Numbered from the stretch's first letter, positions 1 through 12,194 are shown. The stretch: 64,000 bases of DNA from Turbatrix aceti (GCA_963969345.1 OZ017769.1:4278816-4342815), one strand, 5' to 3'. Program-made: numbers and translations. Notes: a model not told the origin generated them from the letters alone.

Positions 1-227
1 TCAAGAGAATTTCTCCGGAGAATATCCGGAGATTCTTTCGGGTAAAAAAAATTTCGCAGAAGATTTCAGTGTTCAAAAATAAAAAATAACGAAAAAAATG
101 ACGGTAAAACCTAGTTTTTATACTCCGGAGATTTTTTCACGGATTGTAATCTCTTCCGAAATTTTGCCACACTGCTTTAAACCCGCTTTTTGTTGTTGCT
201 TCCGTTTTTTTGATCGAGATATCAGTA

Positions 228-389
228 TCATGATACTTTTTCTGAGATCATGATACTGACTGATATTGATTTTTGCTATCATGATATCATGTTGACCTTT
301 CAAAATTCTTGCCTGACTGATACTGATCTGATATCAGTATCATTATCAGACCCTGATATCAGGCTAAACCTGATATCAGATAAACACTA
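228..389. mobile_element. Right end of a hAT-like MITE
   Basis: This stretch is dense in TGATATCA and ATCATGAT palindromes and ends in an inverted-repeat terminus whose outward strand reads TAGTGTTTATCTGATATCAG (389 inward). It matches the terminus of the complete 753-bp element at 40305-41057 (TAGTGTTTGGCTGATATCAG) at all but two positions. The left end is not recognised and probably lies outside the window, so no target duplication can be scored. The element abuts the last CHD1L-like exon and contains its predicted stop codon. Confidence 0.6.
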
Positions 390-3300
390 ATTGCCACTCA
401 CCAAAACGGTCGAAGCGGTAGTAGTAGACGGTGAAGCCCTTGTCAATGAGTTCAGTGCGGACGAGTTCGTGAAACTCTTCACCGGTAACCTCCTGCCTCC
501 ACCAGAGCGCCGGGAGGTGAATCGAAGGCAGAACATTTCGATCTTGAAGTTTCGAGTTGCTGGCAACGCGCTGGAAACATTCACGCAGATGTTCACCTGA
601 AAATGAACCCCCAAATATAAAAATATAAAAATAAACACAAATTCCAAAAACATACGCTTCAGCTTTCCGGTGATAAAGAGTAGCGCAACGCTGATGTTGC
701 GATTGTCCGTAGCGACCATCGACTCCGACTGCTGCGCCGAGACATTCTCAAAGAGATGTACGTCGCTTCGCTTCACGTCCTGCATGCGACGGAGTTCCTG
801 GCACTGATCTTCGAGATCGGGGATCAGGCTGCGAGCGGCGTCCAGCAGAGATGACTTGGGAAGGAAGACCGAAGTTGGAATGGTAAAGAGAATCCAGGCG
901 TCGGTAGCGGTATCGCTGGCGTCACGGGCCGGGCTGGCAACATTGCCGGTCGCCTTGATGATGCGTCCGGGCCCCCGAGCAGCAACCGTCGGCTTTTCGT
1001 TGATTGGTGGCATCAGTTTTCGCGAAATGTAGCCTGAAGAAGGGGGTTGCATTGACAAAAGACTTCTTCGCAAAAAAAAAGTGAAAACCGATTTTTTTTT
1101 AAACTTTCGGAAAAATTTCATTCATAGATATATATTTTTTTTGCAAACGCCTGGCAAAAAATTGTACAAATAATAAAAACCTATTTTCAAAAAAAAATGC
1201 TCGTGGAAGCTAAAACGGTTCAAAAATAGTAAAAAAAATGCAAAAAAAAGCAAATCTTGTTTTTTTTGTAAGCTATTTTTTACCTTTTTAATAAAATTTA
1301 GCATGAGATAATTTTTTTGACAAAACGTCCATTTTTAAAACCATGATTTTGACCCAAAAAAACTAAACAAAAACCAACCTGCACGTGCCCGTTTTGCCTC
1401 GAGCTCTTCCTTTCTCCGTTCCAGCCGGATGCTTCGATCGACGCGTTCGCGAGCCATGTTCTCGTGGTTACGACGAAGCCTCTCCTGTAGCTCTTCAACC
1501 TCCGCTTCCGTATCATTGATATCCTTGGTAGCACCGTTGCGCAGACGCTTTGCGAGAAGCTGAACGTGCTCGAATTCTTTGATGGAGTTAAGAACGCGAA
1601 GCTGGTTGAGTTCTTTCGTTCGCTCGATGACCGGCCCAACTTCAAGGTGGACTTCGTCTTCGATGACGACAGCGGCCTCTGTGACGACATCCGAGGCGTG
1701 CTTCCATCTGTGCGTCGAAGGATCAGTCTCGCCAATCGTTGACGTGAAAAACTCGTCGGTCATGTACGAGAAGTCCGGCTCGGAATCGTCGCTGTTGAGT
1801 TCTTCAAGATCGCTCAGAAGCAGCGAAGTGAGATCCTTCGACGGTAGCGCCACTAAAAAGAAACAAATAAAATCACGATCGCGAAAAACACCGAAAAAAA
1901 ACTCACACAGATCATCTTCCAGGACGTACGTGCTCAACTTGAGCTTTTCCTGAGCTCGTTCGTAGATTTTCTTGTCAACGGTGCATTCTGCGATAAATCG
2001 AATGACTTTCACCGGCCTAAAAAACATTTACAACAATAGAAAAAAAAAGAAAAAAAGATTCCAGCCAGCCGGATTTGAACCAGCGACCTAAGGATAGCCG
2101 TGATAACTCTACAGTCCTCCGCTCTACCAACTGAGCTATGGCTGGTGAGTTCTAGGGGAAATAATTTGACATAAAAACGAAATGCAGGACCACCCCTTTT
2201 TTACACACAAAAACGTATAAAGTCCCCCTTTTACATCCCTAACCTCCAAAACACTAAACACAAAGCAAACTCACTTGTCCTGTCCAATTCTGTGGCAACG
2301 CGCGGCAGCCTGAAGGTCGTCTTGCGGATTCAGTCCGTTGTCCGCAAAAATAACGGTGTCGGCAGCCGTCAGCGTAATACCCAGCCCGCCAGCCTTGGTA
2401 GAAATCAGAAAAACGTCAACGTCACTGTTGGGGTCTTGGAAAGCATCGATGTCGGCCTTGCGTTCCGCTTGTTTCGTCCGGCCGTCGAGCAAGAAGTGTT
2501 TGATGCCTTCAAAGGGACAAAGGTATAAATTATCTTGGTCAGTGCTGTCGGGTTACCCCATGCGAAATTCCTAGTCGGAAAGCCGAAGATTTCGGGTTTG
2601 GGTATCCAAAAACTAAAAAAGTGGTCACAAAACAAAAAAATGGTCAAACGTTCAAAAAAATCGAATTTCAACTGTTTTTTTACGTTTTTGGGTTATAAAA
2701 CTTCGGGATTTTAGGGTTATCCAAACATTTCCGGGTTCGACAGCACCGCTCTAGCCTCCCCCGTCCAAAAAAAACCAAACAAACCTCTGAACGTCAGGCA
2801 GTCGGAAACGATATCGAGGCAGATCTTGAGGTACGAAAAGATGATCACCTTGTGCTTCCGAGCTCTGAGAAAGTGAACCAGGCGATCGATGATGATAAAC
2901 TTCGCACTGGCCTTGATTACGTGTTCGCCCTCCGTAAACGGCTCCGGTTCGACCTTCGGAAACAGGTACGGGTGGGAAACGACTTTCATGAGCTGCATCA
3001 GAGAACCCATGAGACTGTGCTTGCCGGTTTTGTAGTTGTCCTCGAAGAACTCTGCAAAAATCCCTTAAAATGTCCAAAACAACCCTCAAAACTCACGGTG
3101 ATTGTTGACCAAAACAGCGTTGTACATGTCGCGCTGCAACTTGGTCAATCGGTAGCTGAGCAGGACCTCTGAGCAGCTCGGCAGGTCCGAGCAGGCCGTA
3201 TTCTTCAGACGACGAACAACGTACCTGCTGACGGCGTCCTTGGATCGCTGGAAGACTTCCGACTTTTCGCCTCTCAACCATGCTTCCTGGCTGGCCTCGT

Positions 3301-4324
3301 TGCGGGGAAACTTGTTGGCATCCACGACGGAGAGCATGGTGTACAACTCGCGAAGGTTGTTCTGCACCGGTGTGCCCGTCAGGATGATGACAAACCGAGC
3401 AGCGTGGGCCAAGACGTTTTTGTAGACGAGGTTGGACGAATCCTTCAGCGAGTGGCCTTCGTCGACGAGAAGGACGTCCGATGAGTGATAGTTTTTGAGG
3501 AAACTCGTGTCGTTTTGGTAGACCTGCAAGAACCGGTGTCACAAATGCATAAAAACCAACAGAAATGGCAAATTTAAAAATTTAGGCTCGCCAAAAAAAA
3601 TTTAAAAAAACTTTTTTTTCATATAAAATGCATTTTTTTTTCACTTTTTGTGTTTAAACTCAAATTTTTTCTACTTTCTACCAAGTCAACAATTCTTTTA
3701 CATTTTTACGAAGATTTGAAACGTTTTGAACAAAAATTTTACAAAATTTGGCCAAAATTCTCAAAAATTGCCCTAAATTTGTTTTTCAATAAATATTTAG
3801 GCCATTTTGTGTTCCCAGCTCAAAAACAATAAAACATACGAAATAAGAGGTGATGAGAACGTTGTACTTTTCATCCTTGACATCCCGGTGCAAAAGCTTC
3901 CGCTCATCCTTGTTGGCGTAGTAGACAAAGGGCCTCAACTTCTTAGAGCCAAATCTAAAACCAAACTCGTGATCAAACACGTCCCCCCACTGACCCATAA
4001 CATACCGCTTGATTTCCCTCTCCCAGTGATCGAGGACAGAGAGGGGACAGATGACGAGAAATTTGTAATCCTTGTAGAGCCCGACCAGGTAGTTCATGAG
4101 CATGATGGCTTCGCACGTCTTTCCGAGACCCATCTCGTCAGCCAGGATTCCGCCGTGACCATTACTAATCCAGCTGATCATGCGCTCGACGCCGACGACC
4201 TGATATGACTTCAAAGCCAAGTCTAAAAATTTAAAAAAAAAAACATAAAAACAAAGCAAAACCATTGAAACTCACTTTTCTTGGACAGATCTTTCTGAAG
4301 CTTCGCAAGCGACACCTCTGACAT
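376..4324 (-). CDS. CHD1L: CHD1L/ALC1-like SNF2 helicase with macro domain
   Basis: Nine exons close in phase to about 846 residues: 4276-4324, 3840-4222, 3097-3523, 2785-3051, 2275-2506, 1907-2016, 1379-1852, 656-1033, 376-596. The SNF2 ATPase shows the Walker A motif DEMGLGKT (about residues 45-52), the DEGH box (about 165-168), LTGTPVQNN, and motif VI ending HRIGQ (about 447-451). An acidic coiled-coil linker follows. A divergent macro domain occupies about residues 655-840, ending in the YYYRF strand typical of the CHD1L C-terminus. The family relaxes chromatin at DNA damage when the macro domain binds poly(ADP-ribose). Human CHD1L has 897 residues, so the length fits. The stop TGA (376-378) lies inside a transposon terminus. 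A good donor (GTGAGT) just before it leaves open splicing to an exon left of the window. The acceptor of exon 5 (TTGAAG) is weak but gives the expected protein. Confidence 0.88.
2061..2145 (-). tRNA. tRNA-Tyr (GTA), intron-containing
   Basis: On the minus strand the acceptor stem CCAGCCA pairs with TGGCTGG. The D-arm TAGCTCAGTTGG and T-arm GCTGGTTCAAATCCGGC are normal. The anticodon loop carries GTA, followed by a short intron before the 3' half of the anticodon stem, as is usual for eukaryotic tRNA-Tyr. The gene sits inside an intron of the CHD1L-like gene, on the same strand. Confidence 0.92.
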
Positions 4325-4701
4325 GATTTGACAACAGCAGAAGAAAAAATGAAAGAAATAAAGCAGAAAAACAAACGTCAGTGAACAGAGCGACGACGGA
4401 GACAATGAAAAAAATGAACGCATTTGCATTACCCGCCCAAGACGCAACCGCGCGCGGTCTCGGCGCGAAAAAAGTTTGGAGAAGATCGTAAACTTTTGTA
4501 ACTCTTGTAGATTTTCTTTATCCTCGTTTCTGATGATGAAAGATTTGTTTTTGCAATTTCCAACATGTTCACACAAACCCAAAATACCGTGTCCGTAATT
4601 CTGATTTGTAATGAATAATTTATAAATTAAAACTTTACGATCGCCGTCGCAAAATCAAAAAAAAATTGATACAATGTGCAAATAATTTCACAGGGGATCG
4701 A

Positions 4702-6560
4702 TCAAGCTGACGAAGAGCTGCCGTTGAGGGTGTTCGATGCGAACACTTTATCCTTAGTCGGCGCTCTGCTGGGTGGATTGAACGTCCAAGGCCGAGGCTC
4801 CACCTTGCAGGTGAAGTCGAAGACAATCGTCGTGAAAATCATGAGTCCCGCTATCGTGTAAAATATGAGTGCCCATTCGTCGGGTTCATTGTTGGGCGCG
4901 ACGATGGACACGACCACCGGAAGCATGAGTACGATCGCGCTGTTGATGAATGACACAGCTGTCATGATTACGTGCGCGAATTGGCCGCTCAGCTGAAAAA
5001 TATGACGTTTTGACATTTTTAAATTTTAAAAAAATTTTAAAAAGTTTTTTATTTTTTTGAATGTGAAAAAAATAAAAAAAATTTATTATTTTGAAATTTT
5101 TTTAATACTTTTTTTTCAATTTTTAATTTTTAAAAATTAAATTTTTTTTTTAATTTAAAAAAAAAATTTATTTTTTTTTAATTTTCTTTTTTAATTTATT
5201 TTTTTTTTACATTTTTTTTTTAATTTAATAATTTTTTTAAAAACTAACTCTCTGAGAAGCATAAGTGACGCCGACAACGTTGAGACCGGAAAACATGATG
5301 GACAGCGTGTACGCAACCTGACCGACCATCACGGAATCCCACGGGAGATAGGCCAGAATCATGATGCATCCCGCCATGCAAAATTGAGAAATTGTCGCAA
5401 ACACGATGACCCGGTTCCTCGCCGAAATACACGTCGCGTGGTCGCTGAAGGGTCCAGCGATGATTTTGACGACCGCAGATCCGACGAAAGGAACAGCAGC
5501 GACGAAACCTGTGCGCTGAACATCCATGCCCAACACCTTGTTCAGGTAAGTCGGGCCGTACTGCATGAAGACCTGGAATCCGGTGAATCCACCGAAACTG
5601 CAGATGAGCACTCCGATGACCGCGGGATCCGTAAACATAGCCCGAAGCGGAAGCGGGGGTTTATCTCCGTTTTCACTCATCGCGGAGAGAGTTTTTCCGC
5701 GTTGGATCTTGGCCAATTCCTTCGTGCTCACGTTTCTATGGAAATTAGGGGCGTCGCGGAAGAAGAAGAAAAATACAGAGAATGATACGAGTGTCAGGAT
5801 GCCCTGTAGGTAGTAGACACCTGGCCACCCGATGGACGACTCGCAGAAGAGCCCGGATACCGGCATCGTAAATATCGGACCGTATTGGAGGTGACAGGAG
5901 AGGAAGGAGATGAACATCCCGCTGCCCTTCACCGTGGACCATTCGCTCACGATCGAGCCAAGTGCAGTCATGGACACCGCGATGGCGAGGCCCTGGCAGA
6001 TCCTGCACGCTACCAACAGGTAGAAACTCAGGTAAGCTGACAGCGGGGTCGCCAGGGTCGACAACGCGGATATTCCGCCGTAGACTACGATTGTTTTTCT
6101 GAAAAACGAAAAACAGGTGAGTCAGGTGAGTCAGGTGATCCAGGTAAAAATCTCAAAAAATATACCTGATTCCGTAGTGATGTGTAAGATACGTCAGTGG
6201 CAGAGTACCAAGAAAGTTTCCAATAGCGATGGCAGAAAAGAGCCAGCCCCTCTCGCCAGCGGTGTAGTCGTACCTGCCCCGGGTGCCGTTGACGCCGTCT
6301 TCCACGCCATCGCCACCTGCCATGCAAATGATAGTGAAATTGAGCGCAAGAGAATTTGACACGGCAAGGGTGAGGCAGACGATAGAGAGCACCATGACGA
6401 CGTAGCGCGTGAAATTGCCGAAGAAGCATCCCTTCTCTACCTCCTCATCCCGACTGGAATCAGACTTTTCATCGCGGACAGATTGAAGATCAAAAGCCGG
6501 ACGGAATCTATCGGATCCGTTTCTCTTCGTTTCGTCGACGATATTCACTGTCAGAGCCAT
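4702..6560 (-). CDS. SLC17-like major facilitator transporter
   Basis: Three exons (6166-6560, 5249-6098, 4702-4992) join in phase to 511 residues. A charged cytosolic N-terminus of about 55 residues precedes the first membrane segment ([20 protein letters not shown]). About 12 hydrophobic segments follow, with the MFS spacing and a central cytosolic loop. The segment around [17 protein letters not shown] and the [14 protein letters not shown] motif match the sialin/vesicular glutamate/phosphate (SLC17) branch of the MFS. Members move organic anions across plasma, lysosomal or synaptic-vesicle membranes using proton or sodium gradients; the substrate here cannot be read from sequence. A conserved arginine of the usual W-P-x-x-E-R-S motif is replaced. 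The second intron (4993-5248) is almost pure A/T homopolymer. No upstream exon is needed before the ATG at 6560. Confidence 0.88.
5015..5245. repeat. A/T homopolymer-rich intron
   Basis: Nearly uninterrupted runs of A and T fill most of the second intron of the SLC17-like gene. No longer repeat unit or coding signal is visible. Confidence 0.8.
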
Positions 6561-6810
6561 GGTTATCGTACCCGTTGGTCTGGCTGAAAATTTTCGTCGT
6601 ATGCTTCAAAAATCAGGGCTCCATCAACCGGGAGGCAATTCACGGATGTATTTTGTGCATTTTTATCATCCACACCACCAACAAAGTAGTGGTCTTTCGG
6701 TTTTACAAATGCGATTAACCGGCAAAAAAACAATACAGGATCAAAATTATATCAACGAAACTGCATTGGAAATTTTGCAAAAAAAAAGAAAACAAAACGC
6801 AAAAAGGTTT

Positions 6811-6883
6811 CGCTCCCGGGTGGGTTCGAACCACCGACCTTTCGGTTAACAGCCGAGCGCGCTGCCGACTGCGCCACAGAAGC
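6811..6883 (-). tRNA. tRNA-Asn (GTT)
   Basis: The minus strand folds as a 73-nt tRNA: acceptor GCTTCTG/CGGGAGC, D-arm GTGGCGCAGTCGG, anticodon GTT in GGCTGTTAACC, T-arm GGTGGTTCGAACCCACC. All stems pair and no intron is present. It lies upstream of the SLC17-like gene. Confidence 0.95.
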
Positions 6884-6889
6884 GTGGTT

Positions 6890-7900
6890 TTTGGCTATCT
6901 GCGGGCGTTTATAAACAAACAAGCGACGTGATAGTTTACGTCGTTTTTTAAAATTTTCAAAACGGCTTTTAAATGTGCATTTTTTATATAAATACGTGCC
7001 TATTCAGAAAACTCAAATGCAAATAGGGGCATCAGTTTCAAAAACGGGTCAAATTTCACTTTTAAGGCGCATTAACGAAAAAAATTGAAAATCCCGAAAA
7101 TCTCGGCTCAATTGAAACGCAAAATTAACGGAATCACCGAAATGACGGATAAAAATGAGCAATGATGGAGATGGAAGCCCAATTATGTGCAAGTGGAGAC
7201 TTCCGTCAAAAAACGCGTGGCACGAGGCTGCCAGGCTGGATAAATGGAATGGCAAGTGTCAATTCCGGCATGCCGGCAGGCCAGGCAGCAATTCTTTCAA
7301 TTCTCTTGTCTCATCCAATTCCACTCAACCAACTCAACTTGCCAAACTCATCTGCGGTCACAGGCAAACAGACGAGAGGTCGGACCTTCCGCTCGCTATC
7401 ATCAGACTAGCTTGGATGGTTGACGTTGGTTTGTGTGTGTTTTTTATACGTATATGTTTCAAACAAATCCACAGCACCAGCAGCAGAGTGCTTCCGGGCG
7501 GCGGGCGGCTTGGCTGCATTATGCAAAGCCATCGCGGCTGTCCTGTCCCGGCCAATGGGACCGACCCGACCGACCGGTCGATCGGTGGTTACAATTGATT
7601 ATGAATAACGATGCTTCTAGCTTCTGGTATGATGTTAGGTGATTGTTGTTCGTTCGCAGACACTGTTCGTGACTGACTGACTTTTCGAAGATTAGAGGTA
7701 CTCTGACGGGAAAATGCACGCATGTGAACATTCTCGGGATACACCGCGGTTCTGAAAGGTCACATTTACAACGTGCAACGCTTGAAATGGAAATGCTGAA
7801 CTTTCCAAAGAGTAAAGTGCAGTCAACACCTGATCACCTGTGCGCTGGAGGGCAAATACCGTAATATGGCATTTTTTAGCACCAATTATACAGTTCCGTT
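6890..7900. other. Intergenic region, no gene seen
   Basis: Between tRNA-Asn and tRNA-Leu I see no convincing gene. A plus-strand open frame at 7155-7598 has low-complexity, frame-inconsistent composition and no recognisable domain. Parts are GC-richer than the flanks (7480-7600). Confidence 0.5.
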
Positions 7901-7903
7901 AAC

Positions 7904-7988
7904 GGTGCAGTGGCCGAGTGGTTAAGGCGACTGGTTTAAGCCCAGTTGGGGCGAAAGCCTTTCGTGGGTTCGAATCCTACCTGCTCCG
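7904..7988 (+). tRNA. tRNA-Leu (TAA)
   Basis: This is a class II tRNA with a long variable arm. The D-arm GTGGCCGAGTGG, anticodon stem ACTGG/CCAGT around the loop TTTAAGC (anticodon TAA), and T-arm with GGGTTCGAATCC are all present. The acceptor stem GGTGCAG/CTGCTCC has one T-T mismatch at position 3, so the copy may be weakened. Confidence 0.85.
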
Positions 7989-8457
7989 AAATCAAATTTT
8001 TCACCTTTGTCTTCCGATTTTCGAATTACGATCACATCTTTGGAGTTTATCAGCTCTTATTTTCAGAAATGGACTTTTCTTGGACGTTTCAATTTTAAAA
8101 CTGAGTTCAATCGAAAAATTTGAAACTGAACCGTTTTCGTGACCAATTAGGCGCCAAACCGAGTAAATCTCATTTACTGAATTCACGAGAGTGCGCTTTT
8201 ATTACTTCAGGCATTCAAAATTAAGCATTGGCAAAGTGCGTCGAACGCACATCACTCGTTGTCGACCAACATCAACAGAAATTTTGCTTTCAAATTCTCC
8301 TCGGGCCACTATATCACCTTTAATCCTGATTGCTAACAACAATAAAACCACAAACACAAAACAGGCAATGCACATGATTTTGAGAAAATAAATAAAAACA
8401 TCAAAAAATTTGAGCATCATAAAAACGAACCATCAATCAAGCCTAACCCAACAATCA
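7989..8457. other. Intergenic spacer
   Basis: No supported gene or repeat between tRNA-Leu and the 3' end of the zinc-finger gene. Short AT-rich open frames here have no recognisable content. Confidence 0.5.
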
Positions 8458-9290
8458 CTATTCAACTTTGTTACGCCGTTTTTTACACGGCACATCCGCC
8501 GTAATTCGGTTCATCAAATCTTCACGTCGAGATTCCGTAGAAAAAGGCAGAAACAATCTATCGATGGTTTCGTCGGGGACATCGCGAAGAAGCTTGCAGA
8601 GACAATTGACGCCTTCGACGACGAAATCCATGTCCTTGGGCGGGATTGATTTCTCCGACATGAGCGGCAGCATGAAGTCGGTCACCGCTTTCACACACAC
8701 CACGGTGGATGGCGAGGGGTCGTCTTCGTTGCTGGCGCATTCCTGGACGTTCATCGGTTCAAATTGACTCTCATTCACGACGACGTTGTCACCGTAATTG
8801 AGAATGCTACCAGCTGTCGGATTTGAGGTCGTAAAAGCATCAGAAGGCGCATCTACGATCGCAGAAGCACTGGAAGGTGGTTTTGTAGAAGCTATCGTTG
8901 CTAAAAGATCAAAGATCAGTGTATAATCGGAGTATGCCGTAACCAGAGTACCGGCCGAATTCTTTCGGATACCTAAAATTGCAACACGTAGGTATCAACA
9001 ATAAAATAACAAAAAAACATACGTTTGCCGACGGTAATGTCGTGTTCCTTGTACAGATGCCGGATCAAACGATCCATTCTTTTGTAGTGCGCGCCACACT
9101 TTCGGCACACACGCGATTTATCTCCATAATGCCACAGCCGAAGGTGCGCCTGAAGATCTTTGTAGCTGGTTGGAACGTAGGCGCATTCGTCCTTAGGACA
9201 AAAATCCATATTGAAAGGATCTGAAATGATAAATAACCCCTGAAAACCGAAAAAAAACGCAAAAAGCAACTCACTTTCTTCGTTGGCCAT
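8458..9290 (-). CDS. Small C2H2 zinc-finger protein
   Basis: Three exons (9275-9290, 9023-9220, 8458-8972) close in phase to 242 residues starting MANEENPFNMD. Two C2H2 fingers lie at about residues 11-70: the first is built on CPKDEC with HLRLWH, the second on CRKC with HLYKEH. The remaining 170 residues are Ser/Thr/Ala-rich, then form a helical segment (about 150-230), and end in the basic tail CKKRRNKVE, a possible nuclear signal. The fingers suggest a nuclear DNA- or RNA-binding role. I do not recognise the family. The 16-nt first exon is short, but its splice sites and phase are good. Confidence 0.75.
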
Positions 9291-9701
9291 TAGAAATTGA
9301 GTCAGAACAAATTGGAAATGTAAAAATAGGCAACAACAGAAACAGAAAACGATATGAAAATGATGCCTGAATGAAATGATACCTCCGTTGTTTATTTCGT
9401 GTCAAGACAACGTATTACGGTAGTTCATTACGTGATTGCGCGCATGCGCATTTTTCTTTAGGACACGCGCATATTTTTTTTCCTTTTTTGAGGTGTTTCT
9501 CGCGCTTTTTGCGAACTTATTCGGTCTACAAGTTGATAAAAAGCGTAACGATAAACACGTGAAAAGAAGACGATCGCGATCGGCAAAAAAAGTCGTAACT
9601 TGCGCTGTATTTTTTCTTGACACGAATTTCACTAGTTCGCGATCTTTGTTGCAGAAGGTCGGATTTTTTTTGCTCTCTGTCTTCTGTTGTAAGTTTTCGA
9701 G

Positions 9702-11821
9702 ATGTCGTATTGCTTCGGCATCTTCCCGAATCCCTGCCTCATGTTTCACAACAAGGCGACCGGCAAAAGGTCGAGACAGTTCCATCAAGACAAGCCAACC
9801 GAAAGTAAGTGTTATTTTGACTTTCAGGCCTAGTTTTAAGCCTAACACATTTTTTTCAGACACGTTTGTAAAACTTCCGGAATTCACGGCTTATTGCGAG
9901 ACTTTCTTTCGAAAGCTGACGAAGCCTCCGTTGTCTCTCGTGATTGTCGAAGGCGCTCAGCTTCGTCCGTCGTTTTACACCATTTTGGTGAAAACCATGC
10001 GCCGTTTTTCGACGATCACGGAGCTCATTTCGCCATTTCACGCCTGTCTTCTGTCGGCTTTTTACTACATTGCAAAAAGCGAGGCTGTTAAATGCGTCCA
10101 GAACGGCTCGAAGGTTCTCGTTTGTCTGGGAATCGACGAAAGCGTTACCTGGGTTTTGTGCCAGATTGACCGGTATACGGCCTACCCCGTCGAGAAGGGC
10201 ATCATCGAAGCTGGTATTGACCTGAATGCTGTCAGACAGGCTGTTTCCGAGGTTCAGGCAGCGAAGGGTGCGGATTTGACGTTCTTCTACGCCATTTCGC
10301 CCAAATTTCACGCTATGAAACCCGAAAAGGACTCCATGTTTTTCGTCTTCTGCGAAAAGTTGTCTCACGGCGTCGAGCATGCTCTTTTGGTGGGTTGTTG
10401 ACTTTTTTTGTGTTTTCTGAACGATTTGGTGCTTTTCAGACGGGCGCGGACGCAAAGGCTGCAATCCTTGCCGATTGCGATGCCGGGGACTTGTTCGACG
10501 TCGCAGCCACTTTTCCTTCTTTGGAGATTTTGTATCCTGACGAAGGACGGCAAACGCCAGTGATTTTACCCTTGGAAACATTGCCCTTTACGCTCAAAGT
10601 CGCAAATCCTGAAAAAAAGAGGCTCCAGGTAAGTTTTTTTATTTATTTGCCTTTTTTTCCTCGGTTACTGTAGTCTGGCCTAATTTCAGATCCTGTACGC
10701 CGATAAACTGATGCCTCCGACCGATCGATTGCTGCGTCAACACAAGCCTAATCCGATAACGAAATTCGTTACGTCGACTTCCGTCATTGTCAAGATGGAC
10801 CGTTTTAGTTTTACGGTAGAAGAGAGCGATGACCCGATTCCGCCTTCGGCTCCTCAGGTTGAGACGAATATTGTCGCAATGCTTACCCGGGATATGGCGG
10901 TGTTCTGCAAACGCGATCCCGAGACCAATAAGTTTAACGTCTATGAAACTTGTAGGTGTATTTTTAATGAATTGTTGCATGAATCCTTTTTTTGACATTT
11001 TTCAGCCCATACCAGTGGTTTCCCGCTTTTTGTTAGCTATGCCTCGGGCCAGCCTGTGTGCGATGCTAAGAAAGTGTCAGAGGACTATCTGGACTGTCGG
11101 GAGTATGTTGTTGAAGGTATGTTTTGGTTTTTTGTTGGCTGAATTTTTCATAAAAACTTTTGCTGCGACTAGTGCCGAAAATACGGCATTTTTAACCCAA
11201 ATATATCTGTTTTTATAAAAATGGCATTTTTTTCAAAAAAAAAACCATGAAAAAGTAAATACAATATTTTGTTTAAAAAGGCGATATTTTTAAATCTAAG
11301 CATAAATTTTGGCTTTCCGGACAAAAAATTTTTGAATTGTGTGCACGAAATTTTTAGGGTCGGGTTTTCGGCGTGTACCCAAATTTCCAGATTTTTTTCT
11401 TTCGGTAACAGTTTTTTTTTCAAATTTGTCGTTTTTAGGCTTCAGCGCGTTCATCGGACGCAAGAAAAACGACATCGGCCGGCGTAGCAACGACGAATTC
11501 AAAATCTTTTATCACGAAAAAGACGGGATGTGCATCGAGTACCTGTCCGGCAAGCGTCCTAACCAGCGAAAGGTCCTGCGTTCCGCGAAGACAGTTTTCA
11601 AGGAATTGCTCGTCGGACTGCTCAACCAGGTCGTCGGCTTTGATCCAACCACGGATGGCGTTGCTATCATTCTGAGCAAAGAAGATTACATCCGCGATCA
11701 AATCGAGTTCATCAAGAATGCCGCCGAAGAAGCAGGCATCCAGATCACCGACATAGACATCGGAGAGGTTGGAATCACCCAGGACATGTTCACGGTCAAG
11801 GCTCCGAAAAATACTTGTTGA
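9702..11821 (+). CDS. Divergent Hsp70-like protein
   Basis: Six exons (9702-9804, 9860-10389, 10440-10628, 10690-10951, 11006-11116, 11439-11821) join in phase to 525 residues, start MSYCFGIFPN. No canonical Hsp70 signature remains. By eye, two stretches follow Hsp70 order: residues about 55-140 resemble the region from the 'VTVPAYF' strand through 'INEPTAA' to 'IFDLGGGT' (here LVIVEGAQLRPSF, ELISPFHACLLSAF, KVLVCLGIDESVTWVL), then a beta-domain-like LETLPFTLKVANP segment. After about residue 300 a second lobe begins (VETNIVAMLTRDMAVFC, FIGRKKND, VAIILSKEDYIRDQIEF, AAEEAGI). ATP-binding loops are lost in both. This suggests a tandem, degenerate actin-fold/Hsp70-like pseudo-ATPase. The gene structure is secure; the family call is an inference. 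Confidence 0.6.
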
Positions 11822-12062
11822 GTTTTCCTTTTTTCTTTTTTTCAATTGCTAAATAGTTTGTAGTTTGAATAATGAGTTTGTCATTTGTTGTTTTTTATGT
11901 ACATGATATAAATTTGACTTTTTAGAATGTGCGTGCAAATTTTTATTCGGTTTTTATTCCGAATCGTATTTTTGGTGCGAATAAACGTGTTAGCGCAAAA
12001 AATTCATAAATTCAAATTTCTAAAAAGTTTTTGGGGTAAATGACAGAAATGAAAAAAGAAGT
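11822..12062. other. AT-rich spacer
   Basis: Short AT-rich 3' flank of the Hsp70-like gene, preceding tRNA-Phe. No further feature is visible. Confidence 0.5.
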
Positions 12063-12135
12063 TGCCACGACCCGGGATCGAACCGGGGACCTTTAGATCT
12101 TCAGTCTAACGCTCTCCCGACTGAGCTATCATGGC
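12063..12135 (-). tRNA. tRNA-Phe (GAA)
   Basis: The minus strand gives a 73-nt tRNA with acceptor GCCATGA/TCGTGGC plus discriminator A, D-arm TAGCTCAGTCGGGAGAGC, anticodon GAA in GACTGAAGATC, and T-arm GGTTCGATCCC. All arms pair. Confidence 0.95.
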
Positions 12136-12194
12136 GTGAAAAACTGAGGTTCCCTTGTTGTCCCTAAGAGCAGCTTTTTTCCGTCAAAAAAACA

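Noticed and set aside
64..140. CTCCGGAG palindromes at the start of the window as a CRISPR-like or regulatory repeat
   Set aside because: Only a few irregularly spaced copies; this is a eukaryotic genome, and no repeat-spacer structure is present.
228..389. TGATATCA palindromes as a regulatory array
   Set aside because: The palindromes match the subterminal part of the complete MITE at 40305-41057, so they are better explained as transposon sequence.
7155..7598. Plus-strand open frame of 147 codons in the tRNA-Asn/tRNA-Leu interval
   Set aside because: Several overlapping frames of similar length, no domain, no splice pattern.
9702..11821. Circular permutation of Hsp70
   Set aside because: First considered because a lobe I-like segment is at the C-terminus. 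The N-terminal part also aligns with lobe I/II in normal order, so a tandem degenerate arrangement explains the order better.
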